A stretch of DNA of 46,982 bases from an uncultured Ruminococcus sp. (GTDB lineage: Bacteria > Bacillota > Clostridia > Oscillospirales > Ruminococcaceae). Both the position numbers and the translations under genes were made by a program. The stretch covers positions 1 to 46,982 of the forward strand of contig CAMWIR010000003.1 in assembly GCA_947174365.1 (NCBI GenBank). Direction: 5' to 3'. Of this stretch, positions 21,421 to 29,384 are shown piece after piece (position 1 is the stretch's first letter; each line of letters starts with the position of its first letter). The notes beneath the pieces were generated by a model that worked only from the letters and a program-made list of their open reading frames with translations, ran no database searches and was not told the origin of the DNA.

Positions 21421-23484
21421 ATGAAAAGGATTTTTTTGAAAAAAGCGGCTTTGATGATGATGTTTGCGGCGGTGTTTACGGCTGCGGATGTATTGCTGTC
21501 CGAGGGAGATATGATATTGTTTGGTGCGGCTGTCGGGGCGGAAACTGCCGGCAAGTCAACCGATAATTCGTCTGATGAATTGACCGTTTATTCATCGGGG
21601 GATTATGAATATACCGTTAATGAGGACGGTGTGAGCGTTTCGATCATCAAATATAAGGGCAAGGGCGAAGTTGTGAAGATACCCTCGAAGCTTGACGGGA
21701 AAAAGGTCACAAAAATAATGGGCGTGCTTAATAAGGACAATAAGTATGTCGTTGACGGCGCATTTGAAGAATGCAATGACCTTACGAGGGTAATAATTCC
21801 CGACAGCGTTGCGGAGATAGGCATGGGGACTTTTTCTTGGTGCAGTAAGCTTAAAGATGTCGTTATCCCCGAGGGGGTGAAGCAGATAGGCTATGAGGCA
21901 TTTAAGGGCTGTTCGGGGCTTGAAAGCATAAAGCTGCCCGAGAGTCTTTCCGTAATAGGAGAAAGTGCTTTTGAAGCGAGCGGATTAAAGGAGATTTATA
22001 TCCCCGGGGGTGTTTCGGATATGGGCAGCTATGCGTTTGCAAGAGCAAAACTGGAAAGCGTTTATTTTGACGATAATGTTACCGATATGGGAGAGAGCAC
22101 ATTCAGCTTTTGCGATGAGCTGAAAAATGTTCATTTTTCAAAGGGCGCTTCCGAAATAGGCGAGAGTATGTTCTACGACTCGAAGCTTGAAAGTATTGAA
22201 ATTCCGGGAAATATTACCAAGATAGGCGCAGGCGCATTCAGCGGCTGCCGTGTACTGAAAAGTATTGATATTCCGAACAGCGTTGCCGAAATTGGCAGAA
22301 GTGCTTTTAAAGAGTGTAATTGTCTGAAAAAAATTGATATTCCGGGCAGCGTTAAAGAGATAGGGGACTGTGCATTTGAGAATTGCGAGAGTCTGAAAAG
22401 TATTGATATTCCCGGCAACGCAGAGAAAATAGGAAAAAATGCATTTTCAAAGTGCAGAGGTCTGGAAAGCGTTAGTATTCAAAAGGGCGTTGCTGAAATA
22501 GGAAGCAGTGCATTTTATCATTGTGACAAGATAAAAAGCATTGATATTCCCGGCAGCGTCCGGAAAATAGAAGAATTTGCATTTGCTGATTGCGGGAGCC
22601 TCACAAGCGTTAATCTTTCGGAGGGCGTCCGGGAGATCGGCAGTTATATGTTTGAATACTGTACGGGACTTAAAAGCATTAGTATTCCGAGCAGCGTTAC
22701 CGTGATAGGAGGTGCTGCGTTTTATGGGTGCGAAAATTTGAAAAGTGTGTATATTCCCGAGGGCGTAAATGAGATAGGCAGCAATGCATTTGCCTATTGC
22801 TATAGCTTGGAGGGTATCAATATTCCGAGCACTGTTACCGAAATAGGGAGAGATGCCTTTAGTAACTGTAGACTGATAAAGGAAGTGCAGATTCCCGAGG
22901 GCGTTACCGAGATATACGGCTTTACATTTTGCCACTGTAATTCATTGGAATATGTAAAGCTGCCAAGCAGCGTTACCAAGATCCAAAAATGTGCATTTTT
23001 GTGCTGTGACAATCTGAAAAAAATCGTTATTCCGAAAAGTGTTTTAGCAATATCGGAGGATGCATTTGAATACAGCACGCAAGTTACGATTTGGGGCTGC
23101 GGTAATTCATTTGCCGCAAAATATGCAAAAAATAATCACATAGCTTTTAAAGACGTTCATGAGCTTGCAAACTCTGCTGCAAGGAAAAAAATGCTGACAA
23201 AATCGGAGCTTTCGGCTTTTTCAAAGGCGGTCGAGGTAAGGCAGTTTGCTGTCGGGCAGGATAGTCTTGACGCTGACGGCGGTGCAGGCCTGTGCATTAA
23301 CATGAAGAACGAGTCAAAGGGTAAGACCGCAAGGCTGCTGCTGCGCACCGCCGAGGGCAGGTATGTTCTGTTGGCTGAGGAAAAGGTGGGCAAAGACAGA
23401 GAGATTTCCTTTAACATAACAACGCCCGGGAATTATGTGATTTACGCGGGTGAGGCGGATATTGAGTTTGACAATGCAAAATGA
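21421..23484 (+). CDS. Secreted BspA-type leucine-rich-repeat protein
   Basis: A 687-residue exported protein. A signal peptide (about 1-40) is followed by about 20 tandem LRR_5 units of roughly 23 residues (about 85-570) with the consensus 'IPxSVxxIGxxAFxxCxxLKxI', for example IPGSVKEIGDCAFENC. The unit is the TpLRR/BspA type found in surface proteins of gut and oral bacteria that bind host or microbial ligands. The C-terminal 100 residues are a small beta-sandwich-like domain ending 'ATTPGNYVIYAGEADIEFDNAK'-like. No LPXTG, dockerin, SLH or choline-binding motif is seen, so it is probably released or held non-covalently. AAGGGG precedes the start. The adhesion role is family knowledge plus inference. 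Confidence 0.9.
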   Translation: MKRIFLKKAALMMMFAAVFTAADVLLSEGDMILFGAAVGAETAGKSTDNSSDELTVYSSGDYEYTVNEDGVSVSIIKYKGKGEVVKIPSKLDGKKVTKIMGVLNKDNKYVVDGAFEECNDLTRVIIPDSVAEIGMGTFSWCSKLKDVVIPEGVKQIGYEAFKGCSGLESIKLPESLSVIGESAFEASGLKEIYIPGGVSDMGSYAFARAKLESVYFDDNVTDMGESTFSFCDELKNVHFSKGASEIGESMFYDSKLESIEIPGNITKIGAGAFSGCRVLKSIDIPNSVAEIGRSAFKECNCLKKIDIPGSVKEIGDCAFENCESLKSIDIPGNAEKIGKNAFSKCRGLESVSIQKGVAEIGSSAFYHCDKIKSIDIPGSVRKIEEFAFADCGSLTSVNLSEGVREIGSYMFEYCTGLKSISIPSSVTVIGGAAFYGCENLKSVYIPEGVNEIGSNAFAYCYSLEGINIPSTVTEIGRDAFSNCRLIKEVQIPEGVTEIYGFTFCHCNSLEYVKLPSSVTKIQKCAFLCCDNLKKIVIPKSVLAISEDAFEYSTQVTIWGCGNSFAAKYAKNNHIAFKDVHELANSAARKKMLTKSELSAFSKAVEVRQFAVGQDSLDADGGAGLCINMKNESKGKTARLLLRTAEGRYVLLAEEKVGKDREISFNITTPGNYVIYAGEADIEFDNAK

Positions 23485-23508
23485 CCTTATGTGAAAACAG
23501 TTTTGCTG

Positions 23509-23546
23509 TAAGAGTCTGTTGCAGTCGCTGCTGCAACAGACTCTTA
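23509..23546 (+). terminator. Strong terminator of the LRR gene
   Basis: A perfect 16-bp stem TAAGAGTCTGTTGCAG / CTGCAACAGACTCTTA with a 6-nt loop, followed by ATCTTATTTT. Confidence 0.85.
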
Positions 23547-23633
23547 ATCTTATTTTACACTCGGAAAATGCGAAAAATGCAGCAGGGGCTTTTTGCCGAT
23601 GCTGTATGGCTGTAAACGGCGAAGCGCCTTGAC

Positions 23634-23978
23634 TTATAACCGAACATCACTGTTCTCCCGAATGATCTTTTTTAAAGCTTTGGCAGTGTCGATTATTATA
23701 TTCCTTTCATGTATCGTGCAGTCGCCCATTAATTCATTTAATTCGGATTCAAGACCGCAGAGGTCGTTTTCCTGATTTCCCCGCAAAATGCGGTCGGCTG
23801 TCACGTTAAGAGCGGACGCAAGCTTTATAAGCGTTTCGAGGCTGATATGTTTATCGGACTTTTCTATATTGCTTATGTACCGCACCGATAAATTTGCTTT
23901 CTCCGCCAGTTTTTCCTGGGTTATTTTTTGTGATCTTCTGAGCTCTCGGATATTTGCTCCTATTTTTGAATAATTCAT
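23634..23978 (-). CDS. XRE-family transcriptional regulator
   Basis: A 114-residue repressor-type protein. Residues about 5-65 form an XRE helix-turn-helix: 'IGANIRELRRSQKITQEKLAEKANLSVRYISNIEKSDKHIS' followed by 'ETLIKLASALNVTADRILRG'. The remainder is an acidic helical tail. It is divergent from the recombinase operon, with a 245-nt intergenic region holding two inverted repeats, one spanning its own start region and one abutting its -10 element, an arrangement usual for a repressor controlling itself and an adjacent mobile-element operon. Direct evidence of the targets is lacking. Confidence 0.9.
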   Translation of the reverse strand: MNYSKIGANIRELRRSQKITQEKLAEKANLSVRYISNIEKSDKHISLETLIKLASALNVTADRILRGNQENDLCGLESELNELMGDCTIHERNIIIDTAKALKKIIRENSDVRL

Positions 23979-23992
23979 CGTTTTTCATCCTT

Positions 23993-24017
23993 GTATGACT
24001 ATAGTTATAAATCATAC
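23993..24017. promoter_or_regulatory. Inverted repeat, candidate XRE operator 1
   Basis: GTATGA and TCATAC flank a 13-nt centre that contains ACTATAGT, a perfect 8-bp palindrome overlapping the left arm. It starts 15 nt upstream of the XRE start codon, in the expected transcript leader. Confidence 0.5.
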
Positions 24018-24032
24018 TTTCCTTTCGTAAAA

Positions 24033-24066
24033 ATTATATGATCAAAAAGTGTTTGAGCTTTTTGAT
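24033..24066. promoter_or_regulatory. XRE -10 element with adjoining inverted repeat (operator 2)
   Basis: A TATAAT on the minus strand (24038-24033) is followed after two bases by ATCAAAAAG-8-CTTTTTGAT (24041-24066), a perfect 9-bp inverted repeat lying between the -10 and the expected -35 position. This is a natural site for autorepression. Confidence 0.5.
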
Positions 24067-24125
24067 TCAGCGTGCCGCTCATGTCCGCTTGCGGGTAATA
24101 TTGATCCGACATAAAAAATTTATCT

Positions 24126-24158
24126 GAACCTGCGGTGCAGATCTTGCACTGCAGGTTC
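24126..24158 (+). terminator. Terminator-like hairpin directly upstream of the recombinase gene
   Basis: A 14-bp stem GAACCTGCGGTGCA / TGCACTGCAGGTTC (one G-U) with a 5-nt loop, followed by GTTGTTTTATG. It lies 66 nt before the preferred recombinase start, so either it attenuates the recombinase operon or it shields it from upstream readthrough. Confidence 0.55.
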
Positions 24159-24223
24159 GTTGTTTTATGTGCAAATATATGATAAGGTTATTTATAACAA
24201 GAAAAGAAAGCAGTGATTTTTTG

Positions 24224-26062
24224 ATGAACAGTGAGCAGATCATTTCGGATAAGGAGAGAAAAAAAGCAAAGATCAGGGAGCGCTATAAAGGGATATCTTC
24301 GGAGCTTCCCGAGGTAATTCCCGCCAAGGAAATACCCGGTTTCTATGATGATGTGGAAAGACGTGTTGCGGTATATGTACGTGTTTCAACGGATAATTTA
24401 CAGCAGACAAGTTCTTATGAGCTGCAAAAAAATTATTATGAAGCTTATGTGCACGAACATGAAAAATGGACTCTTGCAGATATATACGCAGATGAGGGCA
24501 TTTCGGGCACTTCTTTGCAGCACAGGGATTCTTTTAACCGAATGATAGATGATTGCAGGGCGGGTAAAATAGATCTGATAATAACAAAAAGCGTTGCCCG
24601 TTTTTCGAGAAACTTAGTTGATTGTATAAGTATTGTACGGGAACTGCGGGAACTTACCAATCCTGTAGCAGTTTTTTTTGAAACCGAGCACATTTATACA
24701 TTAAATGATAATATTGAAACACAGCTTGGTTTTATAGCAACTATGGCTCAGGAAGAATCTCATACCAAAAGTTCTGTTATGAATCTTTCTTATGAGATGA
24801 GGTTCAGTCACGGTATACTGCTGACTCCGATGTTGCTCGGATATGATCATGATGACGACGGGAATCTTGTTGTAAATGCTGAAGAAGCAGCTACTGTCCG
24901 ACTGATTTTCTTTATGTATATTTTCGGCTGCTCCTGCAAGGATATTGCGGATAGATTATCCTCACTTAAAAGGAAAACGAAAAAGGGCAGCATTGAATGG
25001 AACGCGGGCTCTGTTCTGAGTATCCTCAGAAATGAACGCTACTGCGGCGATGTACTTGCGCGAAAAACTTTTACACCCAATTATTTAAATCACAAATCAA
25101 AGAAAAATACAGGCGAACGAAACCGCTACTTATGGAAAAACCGACATGAATCTATTATTTCAAGAGATGATTTCATTGCTGTTCAGCATATGCTGAATAA
25201 CGCAAAATACGGCTGCAAAAGCTTTATGCCCGAATTAAGGGTGGTAGCGGAGGGAGAACTCAAGGGCTTTGTTTCGGTCAATCCCAGGTGGGCAGGATTC
25301 ACGGAGGACGAGTATATCTGCGCTTCGCAAAGTGTTTGCGAAATACATGATATTTCATGCGCTGCTTCGGTAAAGATAGAAGCAGCACCCGGGGATTTTG
25401 ATCTGCGGAAATATGAGATTGCCCGTGAGGAATTTTTCAATACAACCGACAGAATAACAGTTACTTTTTCGAACGAAAAAGTAGCATTCGGGATTTGCTG
25501 TATAAAAAAATTTAATAATATTCAGTTTATCGAAATGTTTGTTCACCCGATAAAAAAGCAGATAGCAATTCGTCCTGCCGATAAAAAGTGTCCGAATGCC
25601 ATGAAATGGGCTAAGGTCAACGGCGAGGGAAATGTATGCCCAAGAACATTCAGCGGCATTGCTTTTTTAAAAATAATATTCAATATTTTCGGCTGGAATA
25701 ACGTTTGCAAATATCGTATCCACGGTTATAAATACAGGAATGAAAATGATGTTATGCTCATATTCGACGCCAATGACGCTCAAATGCTTATCCCCCGCAG
25801 TTTACTGGAAGATAAAAATTCAATAAATAATGTCGGCAAATCGGCTGTTGCATATCCCACGGGCTGGCTTGGCAGCTTCGGAGAAAACGCCTATGTACAT
25901 ACAAGTAAAAACCGCAATACGGGAGAGCGGATATCCATATCGGAACATGCTGTAAAAAGCAGTATATTTAATGGCATAAATCCCACAAGCAGCGTAAATG
26001 CAAAAGTGCAGATCAACAATATTATTGAAGCTATGGAAAGGGAGGAAAAATCAGATGGATGA
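24224..26062 (+). CDS. Large serine recombinase with a novel C-terminal domain
   Basis: A 612-residue site-specific recombinase. Residues about 47-195 are the resolvase/invertase catalytic domain with the nucleophilic Ser in VYVRVSTD and 'DEGISGTSLQHRDSFNRMIDDC', 'TKSVARFSRNLVDCI'. Residues about 205-360 are the Recombinase domain (GYDHDDDGNLVV..., 'WNAGSVLSILRNERYCGDV'). Instead of the usual zinc ribbon and coiled coil, residues about 391-570 carry a domain shared with the next two genes: 'YEIAREEFF', 'ITVTFSNEKV', 'HPIKKQIAIRP', 'AVAYPTGWLGSFG'. Such enzymes integrate, excise or invert DNA. The start is uncertain: ATG at 24224, or 24167, which directly follows a terminator-like hairpin; neither has a strong ribosome site. 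The next gene overlaps its end by 8 nt. Confidence 0.92.
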   Translation: MNSEQIISDKERKKAKIRERYKGISSELPEVIPAKEIPGFYDDVERRVAVYVRVSTDNLQQTSSYELQKNYYEAYVHEHEKWTLADIYADEGISGTSLQHRDSFNRMIDDCRAGKIDLIITKSVARFSRNLVDCISIVRELRELTNPVAVFFETEHIYTLNDNIETQLGFIATMAQEESHTKSSVMNLSYEMRFSHGILLTPMLLGYDHDDDGNLVVNAEEAATVRLIFFMYIFGCSCKDIADRLSSLKRKTKKGSIEWNAGSVLSILRNERYCGDVLARKTFTPNYLNHKSKKNTGERNRYLWKNRHESIISRDDFIAVQHMLNNAKYGCKSFMPELRVVAEGELKGFVSVNPRWAGFTEDEYICASQSVCEIHDISCAASVKIEAAPGDFDLRKYEIAREEFFNTTDRITVTFSNEKVAFGICCIKKFNNIQFIEMFVHPIKKQIAIRPADKKCPNAMKWAKVNGEGNVCPRTFSGIAFLKIIFNIFGWNNVCKYRIHGYKYRNENDVMLIFDANDAQMLIPRSLLEDKNSINNVGKSAVAYPTGWLGSFGENAYVHTSKNRNTGERISISEHAVKSSIFNGINPTSSVNAKVQINNIIEAMEREEKSDG

Positions 26063-26705
26063 GCATACGGAGCTTGGAAATACGGAATTTGATTTTAACG
26101 GCTATGAGGTTGTCAGAGCGGAATTTTTTGCTCATATTCATGAGCCCTCAATAACCTTCTGTGACAGTAAGGTTTATGTTAATACTGCCTGTTTGAAAAA
26201 ATTGCCCGACGCTCTTTATATACAATTTCTTGTTAATCCGAGCGAAAAGCGTATTGTTATAAAGCCTTGTCCCGAGGATACAAAGGATTCGTTTTTATGG
26301 TGCCTTGCAAGCGGCAATAAGCGCAAACCGAGAAAAATTTCCTGTAATATTTTTTTCGATATGATTTCGGAAATTATGAATTGGAATCGTTCTTACCGAT
26401 ATAAAATACTTGGAAATATTATATTCGGCAAGAAAGGATCTATCATATTGTTTGATCTCAGAGATGCCGAAACCTATAAGCGAATTGCTCAAAAGGACAA
26501 AGGCTCGGAGGGAACAGCTGTTTCATATTTTCCCGAAGAATGGAAAAACCGGTTCGGACTGCCTGTTGAGGAGCATAAAAAGCTTGCGCATATAAATATA
26601 TTTGACGATTATACGGTTTTCAGCATAGACAGACAACCGTCATATACCGAAAGGAAGGATAATTCGGATGAAGGAAAGAAGCCCTATCGCAGTGATAGAT
26701 TTTGA
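26055..26705 (+). CDS. Paralogue of the recombinase C-terminal domain
   Basis: A 216-residue protein with no known family. Residues about 9-175 align by eye to residues about 391-570 of the upstream recombinase: 'YEVVRAEFF' with 'YEIAREEFF', 'SITFCDSKVYVNTACLKKL' with 'TVTFSNEKVAFGICCIKKF', 'VNPSEKRIVIKP' with 'VHPIKKQIAIRP', 'AVSYFPEEWKNRFG' with 'AVAYPTGWLGSFG'. GGAGG nine bases upstream fixes the ATG, which overlaps the recombinase stop region by 8 nt. It may be a DNA-binding accessory factor, for instance one that directs the recombinase, but this is inference from shared domain and coupling. Confidence 0.8.
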   Translation: MDEHTELGNTEFDFNGYEVVRAEFFAHIHEPSITFCDSKVYVNTACLKKLPDALYIQFLVNPSEKRIVIKPCPEDTKDSFLWCLASGNKRKPRKISCNIFFDMISEIMNWNRSYRYKILGNIIFGKKGSIILFDLRDAETYKRIAQKDKGSEGTAVSYFPEEWKNRFGLPVEEHKKLAHINIFDDYTVFSIDRQPSYTERKDNSDEGKKPYRSDRF

Positions 26706-27006
26706 AAATAATCTTATCCGCATACATAAAAATACAATTCGTGAGATCGGATGTCCCGATAATATTCTGTTGGTTGTCAGCTCTCAAAAAAAGATGTTTG
26801 GAATAATACGCTGTAACGGAAAAGTAAAGGATTCTCACACAGTAAGATTCTCAAGCGGCAATAAGGATAGTTACGAAATACACAGCAAGGCCTTTACGCG
26901 GCAGCTCAAGGAAATTTTTTCCATTCAGGATAATTCCGAAAAATTAAGGCTTGCCTGCGGGTATATTTGCAGAAACTCGGCAGTATTGTTCAAAATAAAA
27001 GACTGA
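26668..27006 (+). CDS. Short third copy of the same domain
   Basis: A 112-residue protein whose sequence follows the first two-thirds of the same domain: 'ENNLIRIHKNTIREIGCPDN', 'VSSQKKMFGIIRCNG', 'KDSHTVRFSSGNKDSYEI', 'FTRQLKEIFSI'. In particular KDS...SGNK is shared with the upstream gene (KDSFLWCLASGNKRK). It lacks the C-terminal 'AVxY...W..FG' part. AAGGAAGG precedes the start, which overlaps the upstream gene by 38 nt. The next gene's ribosome site begins right after its stop. Function unknown. Confidence 0.75.
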   Translation: MKERSPIAVIDFENNLIRIHKNTIREIGCPDNILLVVSSQKKMFGIIRCNGKVKDSHTVRFSSGNKDSYEIHSKAFTRQLKEIFSIQDNSEKLRLACGYICRNSAVLFKIKD

Positions 27007-27026
27007 TGAAAAAGGAGGTTGTGATA

Positions 27027-27911
27027 GTGAGTTCAGCCGGATTTTACAAACTGATGAAGAGTGAGGATTTCAGCAGGATGATATATCCGCTTAGCGACGA
27101 TCGCAGGACAAATCTCAGAAAGTCAATTTTATCCGACGGTTTTAAGTCCGCCTTTAAGGTATGGAACAGCATTCTGCTGGGCGATTATGAAGCTTATGAT
27201 ATATGCCGCGAAAATAATATCCCTTTTTTTGTTCAGAATATAATTTGTACAAGCATTGAAGAAGCATATGTTTGGGTATGCAAAGACCAGCTGCGGCGCT
27301 CGGATCTTCCTGCGGAGATGAAATGGTATCTTATCGGACAAATGAGCCTGTCCGAACGCATTTCGGCTTTTAATTACAGAGCTTTTCATGAGGAAAAAAA
27401 CAGAAGCTTTGAAAATACCGCAGCAGGCATCAGAATGAGAATTGCAAAAGATTTTTCGGTATCGCAGGCTTCTGTGCAGGGATATGAAATGTATGCGGAG
27501 GCAATAGATATAATACGCAGTGTATCGGAAGAATTTGCACTGAATATTCTCGGTTCAAAAGTAAAAATTTCGCAGAAAAATGTGATAGCAATTTCTAAAA
27601 TGCCCCATGAGGAAATTAAAAAAATAAAGGATGAAAATTACAATATTATGTATGTAAAACTTCACGGCAGCGATAATAACAAAAACTGTCCGAGAAATTT
27701 TTATATAAAACAAATGCCCGTATACGATCCGGATGCGGAAGTTTCAAGCCTTACCCTGACAATTCCGTCATGGCTCGGAATGATAACCAAAGTGTACATA
27801 AACACGGATTTTGACAGTATCAGTATTGAAGCCAGATACAAGCTTAATAAGGAGCTTTGCTGTCTGAGAGACATTGCTGCTGAAATCATTGCAAAGATAG
27901 GAGAGGTGTAA
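27027..27911 (+). CDS. ParB/KorB-like DNA-binding protein
   Basis: A 294-residue protein. The N-terminal part (about 10-95) is ParB-like: 'MIYPLSDDRRTNLRKSILSDGFKSAFKVWNSILLGDYEAYDICRENNIPF'. It is followed by the helical ParB middle with a helix-turn-helix 'IRMRIAKDFSVSQASVQGYEMYAEAIDII' (about 135-170). Such proteins bind specific DNA sites in plasmid partition or act as transcription or transfer regulators in integrative elements. No ParA is encoded nearby. The GTG at 27027 is favoured by GGAGG eight bases upstream; an ATG at 27006 overlapping the previous stop is also possible. It lies between the domain paralogues and a second ParB-like gene in one operon. Confidence 0.82.
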   Translation: MSSAGFYKLMKSEDFSRMIYPLSDDRRTNLRKSILSDGFKSAFKVWNSILLGDYEAYDICRENNIPFFVQNIICTSIEEAYVWVCKDQLRRSDLPAEMKWYLIGQMSLSERISAFNYRAFHEEKNRSFENTAAGIRMRIAKDFSVSQASVQGYEMYAEAIDIIRSVSEEFALNILGSKVKISQKNVIAISKMPHEEIKKIKDENYNIMYVKLHGSDNNKNCPRNFYIKQMPVYDPDAEVSSLTLTIPSWLGMITKVYINTDFDSISIEARYKLNKELCCLRDIAAEIIAKIGEV

Positions 27912-27916
27912 ATAAT

Positions 27917-28744
27917 ATGGAAAATAATGAAGATTTCGGTATGTTCATTCCCAATGTTCATTTTGAACAGATCCCCATAAAAAATCTTGTTTCAAACCAG
28001 GAGTATCAAAGGAATTTATCCAAAAGTCACATAAGACGAACCGTTGAAAATTTTGATGTTAATCAGATAAATCCGGTCAAAGTCAGCAGACGAGACGGAA
28101 TAAATTATGTATTCAACGGTCAGCACACAATTGAAATTGTTGCCGCTGTTTCGGGTTCGCGCAATACCCCCGTTTGGTGCATGGTTTATGAGGATATGGA
28201 CTATACCTGCGAAGCCGATGTGTTTGCAAATCAGCAGAAATGCGTCAAGCCGCTTACGCCTTATGAAATATTTATGGCAAACATTGAAGCGGGAAATGAT
28301 GAGCAGCTGATAATCAAATCGGTCGTGGAATCTTATCGGCTTCGGCTAAGTTCCCAAAAAGCTCCCGGTACTATATGCGCTGTTTCCGCTCTCGAATATA
28401 TATACAAAAATTACGGATTTCATGTTCTTGACAGAACTTTGATGCTGTGCGCCGCAACATGGGAGGGCGATGCAAATTCATTGTCATCCGGAATGTTAAG
28501 GGGTGTGGCAAAGCTTATTCATACATACGGAGATAAGATAAAAAATGATGTTTTTAAAGAAAAAGTCGGTGCTTTTTCGGCAAGGGATATCGGACGTACC
28601 GCAAAAGAGCGGCGTTCCGGCGCATTGGGTTATGCTGAAACAATGCTTTTGGAGTACAATAAGAAAATGAAAAATACATTGAAACGTAATCTTTTATACG
28701 GCAAAAGCAGCCGCCGCATTGATACGGAATATGATTCGGATTAA
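27917..28744 (+). CDS. ParB-like nuclease-fold protein (DUF6551-like)
   Basis: A 275-residue protein with an N-terminal ParB/Srx-fold domain: 'IPIKNLVSNQEYQRNLSKSHIRRTVENFDVNQINPVKVSRRDG', then 'VFNGQHTIEIV'. The conserved GQH is where ParB-type proteins bind nucleotide. I recall proteins of this kind as DUF6551 in mobile elements of Clostridia; that label is from memory. The C-terminal half is helical. GAGAGGTG precedes the ATG, and only 5 nt separate it from the previous gene. It is the last gene of the operon and ends 143 nt before a terminator. Confidence 0.8.
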   Translation: MENNEDFGMFIPNVHFEQIPIKNLVSNQEYQRNLSKSHIRRTVENFDVNQINPVKVSRRDGINYVFNGQHTIEIVAAVSGSRNTPVWCMVYEDMDYTCEADVFANQQKCVKPLTPYEIFMANIEAGNDEQLIIKSVVESYRLRLSSQKAPGTICAVSALEYIYKNYGFHVLDRTLMLCAATWEGDANSLSSGMLRGVAKLIHTYGDKIKNDVFKEKVGAFSARDIGRTAKERRSGALGYAETMLLEYNKKMKNTLKRNLLYGKSSRRIDTEYDSD

Positions 28745-28886
28745 CGTATTTTTTATCAATATCGCAGCGTTAAAAACTTTGATATTTCCATTATAGCATA
28801 TTTGGTGTTTGAAAGCAAATGATATTTTCCGTTAGAATTATATGCTGTTTTTATGTTCAAAAAAGAAATATTTCTGTTAAACAAAG

Positions 28887-28919
28887 ATCCTCCGAGCTTC
28901 ATAAACGAAGCCGGAGGAT
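28887..28919 (+). terminator. Terminator of the recombinase operon
   Basis: Stem ATCCTCCG-a-GCTTC / GAAGC-CGGAGGAT (13 pairs, one bulge), 6-nt loop, followed by TTTTTATCTG on the plus strand. On the minus strand it lies 20 nt beyond the micro-ORF stop and could also end that transcript. Confidence 0.8.
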
Positions 28920-28938
28920 TTTTATCTGTCGGATTTTG

Positions 28939-29010
28939 TTACTCACCCACCAGAAGTTCTCTCGGGGCTATCTTTTTCATCCACAGCGACATAAGGCAAT
29001 CGTATTTCAT
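28939..29010 (-). CDS. Possible 23-residue micro-protein
   Basis: A 23-codon frame beginning MKYDCLMSLWMKK and ending PRELLVGE. It has an upstream near-consensus promoter, a leader that matches that of trmD up to and including the start codon, and a terminator just beyond. The ribosome site is weak (TGAG where trmD has GGAG). It may be a true peptide, a regulatory short frame, or a remnant left by duplication of the trmD 5' region. No family is recognised. Confidence 0.35.
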   Translation of the reverse strand: MKYDCLMSLWMKKIAPRELLVGE

Positions 29011-29077
29011 TTTTCTGAGCTCATTTACTTAATTTTGCGCACCAAAAATACATTGAAACTTAGAGGATTCCCTATAG
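29007..29077 (-). repeat. trmD-like leader element, second copy
   Basis: Matches 9222-9292 at 55 of 71 ungapped positions. In this copy TTGAAA (29082-29077) and TTTCAA further along could pair around an inner TAGGG/CTCTA stem. Confidence 0.7.
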
Positions 29078-29121
29078 CTTTCAAACTTAACCTCCGAGGA
29101 TATGGCTTGAATTTATTTTAT

Positions 29122-29150
29122 ATTTTAGCATATTACAAATAAAACGTCAA
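29122..29150 (-). promoter_or_regulatory. Sigma-A promoter reading into the trmD-like leader
   Basis: On the minus strand TTGACG (29150-29145), 17-bp spacer, TAAAAT (29127-29122). Expected transcript start near 29115, giving a transcript of about 235 nt to the terminator at 28887. Confidence 0.65.
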
Positions 29151-29264
29151 TAGCCGGGGAGGATAAAACTCAGGCGTGACAAAGAAAAATACGTCCCGCC
29201 AAGAAAGTTAAAAATGTTCCGGAAAACGGCGCATACAATGTGCAAAAAGTTAAAAAATATTCTA

Positions 29265-29293
29265 TTGACAAATTTGTGTAAAAGTTGTATAAT
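29265..29293 (+). promoter_or_regulatory. Sigma-A promoter upstream of vanZ-like gene
   Basis: Perfect TTGACA, 17-bp spacer, perfect TATAAT; start codon 92 nt downstream. The VanZ-like gene is the only gene between it and the immunity genes, which may be read from the same promoter. Confidence 0.8.
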
Positions 29294-29384
29294 AATATAT
29301 GCAGATTTTGTTGCATTGTTGCAGGGCAGCTTGATTTGCGGAATATTTACGGTAAATTAACAAAAATGACATATGGTGTAATAA

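Noticed and set aside
21421-23484. DNA inversion of the LRR gene by the nearby recombinase
   Set aside because: No matching inverted repeats flank the promoter or gene; the closeness may be chance.
23485-28900. Attachment sites flanking the recombinase cassette
   Set aside because: No convincing direct repeat was found by eye on the two sides; the edges stay open.
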